Source: Hemerocallis citrina | Taxonomy: Eukaryota; Streptophyta; Magnoliopsida; Asparagales; Asphodelaceae | Length of the DNA stretch: 64,000 bases | NCBI GenBank assembly: GCA_017893485.1 | Contig: JACEHZ010000368.1 | Location: 124,001 to 188,000 of the forward strand | Direction of reading: 5' to 3' | Shown here: piece by piece, positions 10,145-21,324 of the stretch | Layout of the letters: each line of letters begins with the position of its first letter | How positions within the stretch are numbered: the stretch's first letter is position 1 | Translations under genes and position numbers: made by a program | Notes under the pieces: model-generated | Database searches by the model: none | The model's input: the letters and a program-made list of their open reading frames with translations, nothing else | What the model was told of the DNA's origin: nothing

Positions 10145-11651
10145 CTATGTTGTATATGCTTTAGAATCTGACCCTAGTTCTATTAACGAGTCCTTAACCT
10201 CACCCGGTGCCGATTTGTGGCAAGAAGCCATAAATGACGAGATGGATTCACTAACCTCTAATGGTACTTGGGAGTTAGTGGACTTACCACGCGATAGTCG
10301 TACTATAGGATGCAAATGGATTCTTAAGAGAAAGCTAAAACCATATGGTACAATTGAAAATTTTAAAGCTAGACTAATAGCTAAAGGATATGTACAAAAG
10401 AAAAATATAGATTTTTTTGGCACTTACTCTCCTGTGAAGCGTGTGACTACCATCAGAGTTTTATTAGCTATTTCTACTATGCATAATTTATTGATTCACC
10501 AAATGGATGTTAAAACAGCTTTCCTTAATGGAGAACTTGAATAGGAACTTTATATGGATCAGCCTGAAGGCTTTGTGATTCCAGGACAGGAACACAAAGT
10601 TTGCAAGCTGAATAAGACTTTATATGGTCTTAAGCAAGCTCCTAAACAGTGGCATGACAGAATTGATCAATTATTACTCTCAAATGGTTTTTCTATTAAT
10701 AATGTTGATAAATGCCTTTATTATAAAGCATCCAAAGATAGTTGCATTATGCTTTGTCTATATGTAGATGATTTACTCATTTGTGGTTCTTCGCTTGAAT
10801 TGATTTCAGAGACTAAAACTATGCTTAGTCAAAATTTTGATATGAAGGACCTAGGTGAGGCTAATGTTATTTTAGACATGAAAATCACACGTACTGTGAC
10901 TGGTATTACTCTTGATCAATCTTATTACATTGAGAAGATCTTGAAGAAATACAATTACTTTGACCGTAGACCTGTGTGTACACCCAGTGACCCTCATGTT
11001 AAACTTTTGAAAAATTCTGGTGCTGCAGTTAGACAAAAAGAATATGCTAGTATTATTGGTAGCCTTCGCTACGCTACAGACTGCACTAGATCTGATATTG
11101 CATATGTTGTAGGGGTATTATGTAGATTTACGAGTTGTCCTAGTTCTGAGCATTGGAATGCTATTGACAGAGTCATGAGATACTTGAAAAAGACCATAAA
11201 CTTAGGACTACATTATGAGAGGTTTCCCGATGTCCTTGAGAGATTCAGCGATGTAGATTGGAATTCATTTTCAAATGATTCCAAGGCCACAAGTGGATAC
11301 ATTTTCAGTATCGCTGGTGGTGCTGTTTCTTAGAGGTCCAAGAAACATACTATTTTGACTTACTCTATCATGGAGTCTGAGTTAGTTGCTCTAGATGTGG
11401 CTAGTAAGGAGGCAAGCTGGTTGAGGAACCTCTTGTCTTACATTCCTTCATGGAATAGGCCTATACCTCCGATCTTAATCCACACAGATAGTACTGCTGC
11501 CATAGCTAAAGTACAAAATGTGTACTATAACGGTAAGAGATTAGTGATTCGTCGCAAGCACGGTATGGTGAGAGAGCTCCTCACGTCTGGTGTTGTTACT
11601 GTGGATTTTGTGAGATCAGAAAGTAACATTGCAAATCCTTTGACGAAATGA
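10145..11651 (+). pseudogene. Copia reverse transcriptase and RNase H region
   Basis: The RT starts around WQEAINDEMDSL (10218) and shows RLIAKGY, QMDVKTAFLNGELE, YGLKQAPKQWH and the catalytic YVDDLLI near 10760. RNase H follows with TYSIMESELVALDVASKEASW and IHTDSTAAI. A TAG at about 10542 falls between GELE and ELYMDQPEGF, and another at about 11331 falls where a Trp is normal before RSKKHT. Apart from these the frame is open, so inactivation was by point mutation rather than rearrangement. Confidence 0.9.
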
Positions 11652-12270
11652 TTGTCTCGAGACAAAGTTTGGAACACATCGATAAGGACGGGACTGAAGC
11701 CCATTTAGGATCACAATTAGTGGAAACCTAGCCTATACAACTGGAGATCCCAAGACATAGGTTCAATGGGAAAAACAAGCCATACTGTGATTGGAATCAT
11801 GCAACCTAGGAGTTTACCACTCCTTAGTCCATCCTAATTGTATGTGCATGATGTCCTGTAGCGTTAGTAAGGATGAGTCTGGCTCTTAATGAGCTTTATA
11901 TCTCTGAATGAGAGGAGTGCCTAGCTACAAGAGCACTCTTGATAGACTCACCGGGGTGATTGTGAAGTGCGACCGCTTCTATGAGAATGGGGCTGATTCT
12001 CTCAAACATTCACCTATACTGGGATAAGCACAAGGTCGGAATGTGGTGGCATTTAGAACTTGCACCCGGTAGAATCACGTGTAGTTTTCCTTCACTATGT
12101 AAAAACGGGTAATGAGTTCAAGACTTAAAATCGCTCATTATTCTTGCATTTTGGGGATTGTCCACTATGTAAGGTTCAAGTCTTCGGACACCTTACTTAT
12201 GCATGGTTCTATACTTTTTTAAAAAAAAGCTTCTTTTCAAATTAGTGTTTTAAATATATAAGTGGGGGAT
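11652..12270 (+). other. Copia 3' untranslated region and polypurine tract
   Basis: Non-coding sequence follows the RNase H frame and ends in AAGTGGGGGAT (12260-12270), a polypurine tract directly before the 3' LTR. I see no extra ORF with recognisable content. Confidence 0.7.
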
Positions 12271-12385
12271 TGTTGGAATCGAGTATACATTCAAAACACT
12301 CCTCTTGTTAACAACATTGTCTTATGGCCCAATAGTTAAAGTTTTGAGTTCACAAGAGGTTGGGGGTTAAATTCCTACATTCCAC

Positions 12386-12448
<63 letters not shown>

Positions 12449-13014
12449 GGGACAAGCCTTAGATATATATATTTATATATCTATGACCGGGCCGGGCCTT
12501 AGGGCAGTCAAATTTCAAAACGTTTTATTTTTTCTTCAATTAATAATATGACTGTTTCAAAAGTTAAATGGGCTTTATGTTATAGCAGTTTCAAAAATTA
12601 AATGATCTTCATTATGTAGCCGTTTTTTTGATTAAATGCATACAGATTTATTTCTCCCTGGTTACAAGTTATAAGAAGGAATCATTTTTGGGAAGAAACA
12701 TACAGAAAAAACAATAAGTCATTCTCTTCTCAAAATTTATTTTTTGAGCGGTTTTTGCCTTGGTTTTTGCTGGTGCAAGTTGGTACGTGCTACTATTGGA
12801 GCATTGGCAGCACTGTAAAAAGAAGCTCGTTGTATCCCAGGAGAAGTGTTTGGTGATCAACGATTCGTCTCCAGAATCGGCCAAATAGCTTCTTAAAGAA
12901 AGTGCAACGCACGCCTCGAGCCACTTCTCACCATCTTCCTGTTGCAGATCAACTCGAGAGCCATTCTCAGAAGGTTCATTCAGTGCACTCAGGTTTAACC
13001 TATTCTTTCTAACA
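12271..13014 (+). repeat. Copia 3' LTR
   Basis: This LTR of 744 bp starts TGTTGGAATCGAG and ends TTTCTAACA, followed by the target duplicate GTGTA. The (TA)n run spans about 12389-12447. The B-box-like motif seen in the 5' LTR is altered to GGTTAAATTCC. Most length difference from the 5' LTR comes from the microsatellite and a following stretch with TTAGATATATATA. Confidence 0.9.
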
Positions 13015-13015
13015 G

Positions 13016-16000
13016 TGTAACACCCCGAATTCCAAATAAGTCTGAATTCGAAGTTCCACAGGATCTTTACACTTCACTTCTTACAATTTTACAAGGAATT
13101 TAAAACTTTTATACAACAATGTTTACATCAACACAACGGAAGCAAATTACAACATAATACATGAGTAAAAAAACACTTGAAACAATTCTTTAAGCAACAT
13201 TCCATCTTTAGTCCATTCATTCATTTTATCCTGCATAGAAACTGTGGGCACGTCAGTTGCATTCAACTGAAGCTAGGATATAATACATCAATTTCTCTTA
13301 CTTGGAAAACACAAACTTGTTCACAAAAAAGCTAAAAGGGACTATCCTATTGATGTCATGTGTGTGGTGCACTTAACCTTAATGCAGTTATTTATATTTA
13401 ATGACACTAATGCATACTTGTTCGAACTTATACATCCCATTCTACATAAATCCGAAGGCAAGCCTTTAATCGTGCTTCATCTTGTAAAGTTGGATCCCTC
13501 ACTATGAGTTTAACTACTACGATAACTACGATAAGCATCTTAGATGTTTTATGAGTTACGAGCCCATGTCCAGACAGCCTGGAGGAAAATCTCACGTCAT
13601 GACATGACGCATCATGTAGACAACCTATGGAAAATTCACCTCCGTCATGGGATGATGACACTACGTAGTCACCAAGCACCCCACAAGCGTCGCCACGGTC
13701 CTCATAATTCCAGAGATGTATTCACGTCAAGACATGACTCATCATGTAGACAGTCTGTGAACACTCTCACACCGTAGATCCAAGGCCCTCATACTTGTGT
13801 TTTTCTCTTACTTTCATCACATCTTCACTATAGTGTAGTCCTTAGATAATTGAATCACGAGTAAAATTAGCACCCTAGAGTTAGCATTTCTTCTACACCG
13901 TTCTTAAACATCAACTGATAACAACGACCCAATCTTGGTCTTTCATTACAACATTTCTCTTCAAAAATTCATTCATGCCGATATAAGGACTTAGCTCCAC
14001 TCTAGATTTTAACATCTTTTCATGTTCACCAAAACTTGAGTATTTATACTCACAAATTTCATATTCCATCATAATCTTTTATTTCATTTTCTATGCACAA
14101 TTATGTGTACAAAACGTCAATTCATTTATTAACTTACCAAAATTCTCATAAATTGATCTCCACACAAATTTCATTTCCCCTTTCTTTATACATACCAAAT
14201 CATATTTTTTAAGAAGAATTATCAAGTTCCTTCTCCCATTATTTTAATATAAAATTTCTTCCAATTCTCACAAAATACATTAAATATCGAGGAAATATTT
14301 TTTATAAAGTCTAAATAATATTTGAGGAATAATAGAATTTTTTCCCAACTTTTATTACTCTTAAAACCCAAAAATCGAAATATATCAAAAAAAAACAATA
14401 AAAAACAATAAAAGGGCAGCGGTCGGATTCGAACCCAAGACCAAACCCTCCGCCTAGCTAACCGATCCAAACCACACCCGATGACCAAGAGTCCAAGAGT
14501 GACTAACTGATATGAGTTGGGTTACATATCTTTTGTATAGACTGTACTGTTATTTTGAGAAATTTGAATTTTAATAAAAACAGAGCCTCTTTAGTACTCG
14601 AACCCAAGGCCCTATATACTGTACACAGTGCCCTATACTCACACCGAAAGCCAATTTTCCCAAACCAATTCTCTGTTATAAGGAGGAGTCAAAATAACTT
14701 TATACCTACTGTCTATTTGCAAGTCTCCTTAAAAAATTCAATTTCTCAATAAATTTGTATCTTTCAAAATCAAACTTTCTCCAGAATATTTTCCTAAAAA
14801 TACAGTATAATAGTAATTAAAAACTCTTATTTTGACATTAAGATAAATTTTCTTTCCAATTTACAATTAAAACATACACTATTGACTTTGAAATAAAACT
14901 ATAGTTCCTTCTCAAAAATACCAATATAAATCCACTAAATGTAGGTTCTTGTTCTCTTTCAATCCTACAAGAGTCTAGAAATTATTCTTTTATCATTTCC
15001 ACACCATATAACAACAATTTATCCATTTAATAACTAAACATAACAATATTCATTCATCTCAATCTACAATTAAGCAATTCATTTAAGCAAAATCATCACA
15101 CTAGCATGGTTCATCAAAATAGGTATTCTAGCATGAATTACATTAATAAGACACCATGATAAGTTTTAAGTCATTAATTCAATCAAGATTTTTCTCTTTT
15201 TTCCTACTAGTCTTTTTAAGCAATCACATGGCCAATTTTACTAGTTTATCTAGCATATTCATATAATTAACTTCCTAGCATGATATCTAATTAGAAGTAG
15301 AGAAATTGTCCACATCTTGATGAACAATTTGAGAATTCTCAAAGAACTCCTTGAAAGCACGATTGCCTTCCCTTCGTCTTGATCCTAGCCGCGAGCCTTC
15401 TCCTCCTTGCTTGTGCAAAATCCGAGCCTCTCCTCCTTGATGGAGCAAAACCGAGCCTCCTTGATTTGCTAGCCGGCCACCCAAGTGCAAGAACACACAC
15501 ACACAACTCAACTCAATCTTTTTCTCACACAACTCTTCTCTCACTCTTTCTCTTTAAAGAATTTCTAAGTGCAAAGTGTAATGAATGACCAAGGGGGCTA
15601 TTTATACACAACTCATGCATAAATGGAAGGTTGAGATGAGTTTAGATGAAGGGCTTAGATGCATTTAGGAGTTAGAAAAACTACCCACTTGTACACAACC
15701 ACCCCTCCACTCTCTTCATCTCTCCACTCTCCCAAGCTATGGCCGGCCTTGCTTCTCATTCAAAGCACGTGCATGTGTAATGCACGTGCTCATACATGCA
15801 CACTAATAATTAAGTTTGTTCATTAATTAATAAATTAATTTGTTACATGACAAGTCTACCATACAAGTTGTTCTAATTAATAAATTAATTAACTAGTGGG
15901 CTAATTAGGTGTGCTATTTTCATGGGCTCTTAATTAATTAATTAAATTTATTTTGGGTGGACTAGGATTAAGTTATTATGCCTAGGATTTAATAAGAGGC

Positions 16001-16145
16001 TTTTTAAAAGAAAAGAGAAATATTTGTTCATGACATAAAAAAAATAGTTTTAAGGCCAAATGTGTACATTAATTCGCATGTGCAAAACACGTCAAAATAA
16101 ATGAAATTTTTATATTTTAATTATATGAAAATTCAGGATGTTACA
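13016..16145 (-). repeat. Chromovirus 3' LTR (left copy)
   Basis: It begins TGTAACACCCCGAATTCC and ends GGATGTTACA in plus orientation. It aligns along its length with 21325-24466 apart from point changes and small indels. It includes two copies of a motif containing GACATGACNCATCATGTAGACA (near 13596 and 13727) and two tRNA-B-box-like segments (GATTCGAACCCAAG near 14425 and ACTCGAACCCAAGG near 14597). Immediately right, on the minus strand, AAGGAGGGAGTG is the polypurine tract. ORFs at 13428-13777 and 15287-15588 lie in LTR sequence and are not considered genes. Confidence 0.92.
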
Positions 16146-16249
16146 ACACTCCCTCCTTAGAATAGTTTCGTCCCCAGAACTACGCTTAAAGAGTGAGAAA
16201 CAAAACATAAAAAAGAAAGAAAGAAAAAAATACAATCAAACATAGAGCT

Positions 16250-19200
16250 CGGGATGATCCTACAGCATCCTCTCCTCGGATTCCCAAGTAGCCTCTTCAA
16301 CCAACTGGTTTCTCCAGACTACTTTGACCATCGGTATCGTCTTGTTCCTCAAGACCTTCTTCCGACGATCCACAATCTCAACCGACCACTTAATGTAGCT
16401 CAAATCTAACTGCAAATCATCCGGCACTTGGGGCAAATGGTGACTTGGATCTGGAATACCCTTTCAACATAGACACATGGAAGACATTGTGCACCTGACA
16501 CAACTCTTCCGGTAACTCCAACCGGTAATCAGTCTTCCCATTCCTCTTCAATATCTTATAAGGGCCTATGAACCTTGGGGCTAATTTCTCAACTCTGCCA
16601 AAACGAATCACACCTTTACTAGGCGACACCTTCAGAAAGACAAAGTCACCTTCCTCGAACTCAATGTCCCTCCTCCGGTTGTCGGCATAACTCTTCTGCC
16701 TACTCTGAGCATCCACTAACCTTTTCCTGATCAAATTGATCTTCTCTGAAGTCTGCTGCACGATCTCGGGCCAAAACATCTACCGATCCCCCACTTCAAA
16801 CCAGCAAACAGGCACTCTGCACTTCCTGCTATACAGCGCATCATACGGCACCATTCCGATACTAGTCTGAAAACTGTTTGTAGGAAAACTCTACCAGAGC
16901 TAGATGCCTCTCCCAACTGCCTCCAAAATATAGAACACAACACCAAAGCATATTCTTAAGAACTCGATTGACCCTCCCAGTCTATCCATCAATCTGAGGA
17001 TGGAAAGCAGTGATGAAATCCGTCTTAGAACCCAAGGCTGCCTGAAGACTCCTCTAGAAATGCGAAGTAAACCACGCATCTCGGTCAGACACAATGGTCA
17101 GCGAAACACCATGAAGCCTGATGATATCCTCAATATACAGCTCGGCTAATTTAACCATTGACAAAGTGAGCTTCATTGCCAAAAAGTGGGCCGATTTGGT
17201 TAGTCGATCGACTATGACCCAAATTGCATCATTACCCTTCGAACTCTTGGGCAAACCTGTGATGAAATCCATGCTGATGGTATCCCACTTCCACTCCAAA
17301 ATGGGTAACGGATGCAATAAACCTCCGGGCTTCTGATTCTTGGCTTTTACCTACTGGCAAATCTCGCACCTCGCAGAAACTCAGCCACATCACGCTTCAA
17401 ACCTGACCACCAGAAATGCTGCTTGATGTCCTTATACATCTTGGTGCTCCCAGGATGTACAGACAAAAGAGGGGCATGTGCCTCCTGAAGAATACTCTTC
17501 CTCAACTCTGATTGATCCGGAACACATAACCTCTCTCCAAACTACAACACTTCATCCCTGATCTGAAACTCTAATAATCTGCCTGCACCAACCTACTCCT
17601 TCATCTTCTGAATCTCTGCATCTTTCCTCTGACCCGCTATAATCCTTTCATTCAGCATGGGCTAAAGCCTCAGCTGAGCCAAAGATGCTCCCAAACCATG
17701 CAAAACTACCTCAATACCAGCCCGATCTAACTCCTCTGCAAGATGCCTCTCGATCGTGATCAAACTGACCAAACTGCTTTTACGGCTAAGTGCATCAGCA
17801 ATAACATTAGCCTTACTCGGATGGTACTTAATCTCAGGACGCATGTCCTCAAGTACTTCTAGCTATCACCGTTGCCTCATATTCAGATCCTTTTGCTGAT
17901 AGATGTACTTCAAACTTTTGTGGTCCGTATACATGTTTAACTTCTCACCGTACACGTAATGCCTCCATTGCTTCAAGGCAAAGATAATCGCAGCCAACTC
18001 CAGATCATGAGTCAGATAATTCTTCTCATGCGATCTTAGTTGCCTAGACCCATAAGCAATTACATTTTCCTCTTGCATCAAGACACACCCAAGTCCACAA
18101 TGTGAAGCATCGTTGTAGACATTATACTCAACACCTGCTCTAGGCAAAGCATGGGAGCAGTAGTTAACTTCTCTTTCAACTCCTGAAAGCTTGCCTCACA
18201 CTGCTCAGTCTACTTGAAATATACATTCTTCTTGGTCAGACCAGTAAGCGGCACGGCTATCTGAGCATAGACTTGAATAAACCTCCTGCAGTAGCCAGTT
18301 AGTCCAAGAAAACTTCTGACTTCTTTCACTGTAGTAGGCCTTGCCCAATCTTTCACTACCTCTATCTTTTGAGGATCAGTAGTCACTCCTTCCTTATAAA
18401 GGATGTGACCCAGGAATGCCACTTCAGATTTTCAGAAATTGTATTTGGATAACTTGGCATACAACTCATGCTCTTGAAGCATCTTCATAACTTCAGCCAG
18501 ATGCTCAGTGTGCTCCTTCTCCGACTTGGAGTACACAAGAATATCGTCGATGAACACCACGATGAAAGAATCAATAAACGGCCTCAGAACCCTGTTCATC
18601 ATGTCCATAAAGAATGTAGGTGCATTCGTCACTCCAAATGGCATAACTAAGAATTCGTAATGCCTATGTCGAGTTCTGAATGCATTCTTATGCACATCTT
18701 CTACTTTCACTCGAACCTAATGGTATTCTGATCGAAGGTCTATTTTAGAGAAGATGGCTACCCCTTGTAGACGATCGAACAGGTCATCAATTCATGGAAT
18801 AGGATATTTATTCTAAACAGTCACCTTATTCTGTTCCCAGTAATCGATGCACATCCTCATCGATCCATCATTCTTTTTTACCAACAATACCGGTGCTCCC
18901 CAAGGTGACGCACTCGGCTAAATAAAACCTTTTTCCAAAAGCTCCTCCGCTTAACTTCATCCTGCTCCACAGGTGCCATCCTATACGGTGCCTTGAAAAT
19001 AGGTGCACTCCCTGGCTGGATAGTGATGTTGAACTCTACATCACGATTCGGGGGTAGTCTGGGCAAATCTTTCAAGAACACAGTCGGGTAATCCCAAACC
19101 ACCGGAATCAGCTGCACCTCCACCAGAACATTATTCTTGCTGATAGCAGCCACCAAGCCTGAACATCTCTTCTTTCCCTGGAAAGTGACTGCAGGACCTC

Positions 19201-19498
19201 CTAGAGCCTTTACTGTTACCTCCTTGGTTTTACACTCGATGTTCGCACTGTACACCGATATCCATTCAATGCCAATGACAACATTGACCCCGAAGATATT
19301 CAGTTCGATCAGATCAATCCCCAAGATTCTGTCCCCAATCTCGATCTTACAGTCCGCATAGTACCGATCAGTGGTTAAAATCTCCCCTGATGGAGTACCT
19401 ACTGCCAGGACCTTGCCTGGAAAGACCTTCGGTTCGATCGCCAAGACTTTAGCAAATTTAGGTGATACAAAAGTATGAGAGGATCTAGTATCGAACAA
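16250..19498 (-). pseudogene. Chromovirus pol: protease, RT, RNase H, integrase, chromodomain
   Basis: Reading leftward: protease around FDTRSSHTFVSPKFA (19498; the active DTG is DTR); RT with [25 protein letters not shown] and the catalytic FIDDILVYS (about 18550); connection AFLGHILYKEGV (18420); RNase H with [14 protein letters not shown] and [11 protein letters not shown] (18120-17900); integrase with [25 protein letters not shown] and IVSDRDAWF (17300-17060); the GPY-type motif APRFIGPYKILKR (16590). A chromodomain-like segment reads around SVEIVDRRKKVLRNK and VKVVWRNQLVEEATWE (about 16400-16270). Stops split the polyprotein at many positions and the protease is mutated. The chromodomain sequence fits the Tekay/Del clade. 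Confidence 0.9.
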
Positions 19499-19599
19499 AA
19501 TAACAGCTTTCTTTCCATTTAATAAAAGTTCTCCTGTTACATAATAAAACTCTCATTACATAACAGTCTTTGCTAAATAAACAAGGAAAAAGAACAACA

Positions 19600-20655
19600 G
19601 ACGATCTAAACATCCTCCCCCGTACCAGTAATGACATGATCCACTTCATCAGCATTGGCCTCAGTCAAAGCGAATACTCGTCCCTGCTGGTACGGCCTCT
19701 TCCCAACCTGCTGTCATGCTCCATTATGGGCAACATCTCGCAGCTTGGGGCATTGAGATCTGTAATGGTCTGTCTCTCCACAATTGAAACAAGTCATCAC
19801 AGGAGGTCTCACCCAACCATATCCAGACCTTCCAGCCACATTGACAGCGTTCGGCCCCGTAGGTTTGAACCTTTGAGCTGGTGGCTGCCCCCTGACATTC
19901 CCAGGCACTACGGGTCTCTTCCCAACATTCCAATTGTTCCTCCTATTCTGGACGGCATGAAACTATTCAATATCCTCCTCTGTAGCTGCAGTTCGTTTGA
20001 CTAGCTTGTCAAACCTCCTGATACCAAAGGGTATCATCTTTGATCTCAGACTCGGCCTCAATCCATGCTCAAACTTTCAAGCCTTCTTTGCCTCGTCTAT
20101 CACAAGTTCGGATGCATACCTCGAAAGTTGAGTAAAGCTTATCTCATACTCCCTGATAGACATGCCTCTCTGCTGCAGAGCCAGGAACTCCATCCCTTTC
20201 TTCTCTTGGACGTCAGATGGAAAGTAGTGACTGCGGAACTCTTCCAAGAATTCCTCCCAGTCGATAGCACCATTTTCCATAGTCCGCTTCATGGACTTCC
20301 ACCAAACGGCTGCATCCTTCCTGAGCTGCAATGTAGCTAGCTTCACCTTGCTGCCTTCTGGAGTTTCTAAGACCTCAAAAATAGTCTCGACTTGCCTAAT
20401 CCAATTGTCAGCTGCATCTGGGTCTGACTTCCCTTCAAACACTGGTGGCTTCATTCTCTTGAATGACTCCACAAGTTTGATTGCCTCACAAACTAGATTT
20501 GCAGCCATTCCCCTAGGGTTTTGGTTCATGGTGATGGTGTTGATGGTCTGATAGACCCTGGCCAACTCCGTTTCCAGGTCGAGTTCACAACTGGGCCCTT
20601 CTCCATTTCTTGCTCTTCTTCCAGCCATACTCTGATTCATTTGAAGCAGAAACAT
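19600..20655 (-). pseudogene. Chromovirus gag with zinc knuckle
   Basis: The frame begins MFLLQMNQSMAGRRARNGEG near 20655. The capsid part has PPVFEGKSDPDAADNWIRQ, AAVWWKSMK, WEEFLEEFRSHYFP and QRGMSIREYE, which are standard Ty3/Gypsy gag motifs. It continues past 20077 in a shifted frame to a stop near 19970. Further left, MTCFNCGETDHYRSQCP (about 19800) is the CCHC knuckle that binds RNA. Interruptions between capsid and knuckle show decay. Confidence 0.88.
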
Positions 20656-20758
20656 GAATTTAAATTAACTTTTTCATTTCATTGAATTCAAACTTTGTAC
20701 ATTCAAATTTAAAACATCGTTGACATTCTTGTGAAGAACATTGAGATAATACAATATT

Positions 20759-21165
20759 CTAATCCCTACGGTTTCTCTTGGCTTTCCTAAGCTCTTCCCG
20801 TAGTTCTGCCACATATTCCTTCAGCACATCATACATGTTCCTCCTCTTCTCGAGTTCCCAAACTCGATGGCTGAGGGTTGCAATGTTCTTCTTGAACTTT
20901 ACACACTGAGCCTGCAATTGGTCTGCTCTCTCCTTTTGAGTCTCCACTTACCTCCGAAGATATTCGACGAGATCTTAGGGGACAGGTTCTTCCTCGTCGG
21001 ATGAATCATCTGATGAGTCCGGAGGCATACTGATCTCTCGAGACTCGGGCCATTCTCCTTCATATTCCTCGGGATCTTCTTCGTCGAAATCTCCTTGTCC
21101 GGGGCAGTAGTCCTCCTAAATTATATGCCAATCATCATCGCCTGCTGGGTCGTGGTGGTTCGCCA
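20759..21165 (-). pseudogene. Extra leader ORF upstream of gag (acidic, then coiled coil)
   Basis: Between the primer-binding site and gag a reading frame starts MANHHDPAGDDDW at 21165 and can be followed to a TAG near 20759 through three internal stops. The first half is strongly acidic (EEDPEEYEGEW, DSSDDSSDEEE). The second half (METQKERADQLQAQ onward) is rich in Glu, Lys and Leu with heptad-like spacing and ends KAKRNRRD, suggesting a coiled coil with a basic tail. Recognisable protein-like bias across the stops suggests that it once coded. I do not recognise the family and assign no function. Confidence 0.5.
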
Positions 21166-21304
21166 TCTTTAGGGAGGGAGAAGAAGAAGCAACAATCATA
21201 GAGCAACACAAATGTAAGCAGCTTACATTTAAATCTATATACCCAATACACACTCTAATGTCCACTCTAGGGTGTCGTTCCTTATAAATTTGTGCTACAT
21301 GGAA

Positions 21305-21321
21305 GCATGGCTCTGATACCA
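21305..21321 (-). promoter_or_regulatory. Primer-binding site of the chromovirus (tRNA-iMet type)
   Basis: On the minus strand TGGTATCAGAGCCATGC starts four bases after the 5' LTR end. It matches the sequence complementary to the 3' end of plant initiator tRNA-Met that primes minus-strand cDNA. It fixes the element's orientation. Confidence 0.9.
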
Positions 21322-21324
21322 CTC

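Larger units (their letters stand above)
7047..13014 (+). mobile_element. Ty1/Copia retrotransposon, nearly complete, TSD GTGTA
   Basis: LTRs at 7047-7779 and 12271-13014 both start TGTTGGAATCGAG and end TTTCTATCA or TTTCTAACA. GTGTA flanks the element at 7042-7046 and 13015-13019. The internal region has gag, protease, integrase, reverse transcriptase and RNase H in Copia order. Several stops and at least one frameshift make it non-autonomous, yet the LTRs remain similar, so it is younger than the chromovirus it interrupts. I did not find a clear tRNA-Met primer site directly after the 5' LTR. Confidence 0.93.

Noticed and set aside
13428..13777. ORFs in the chromovirus LTR
   Set aside because: Not kept open in the other LTR; non-coding repeat sequence.
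14400..14480. Possible tRNA gene on the minus strand
   Set aside because: Only a B box and T-arm-like segment; no acceptor stem or anticodon arm could be drawn.
15287..15588. ORF resembling a short secreted protein, also at 23607-23849
   Set aside because: Present in both LTR copies at the same place, with only repetitive GGE/QGG content.
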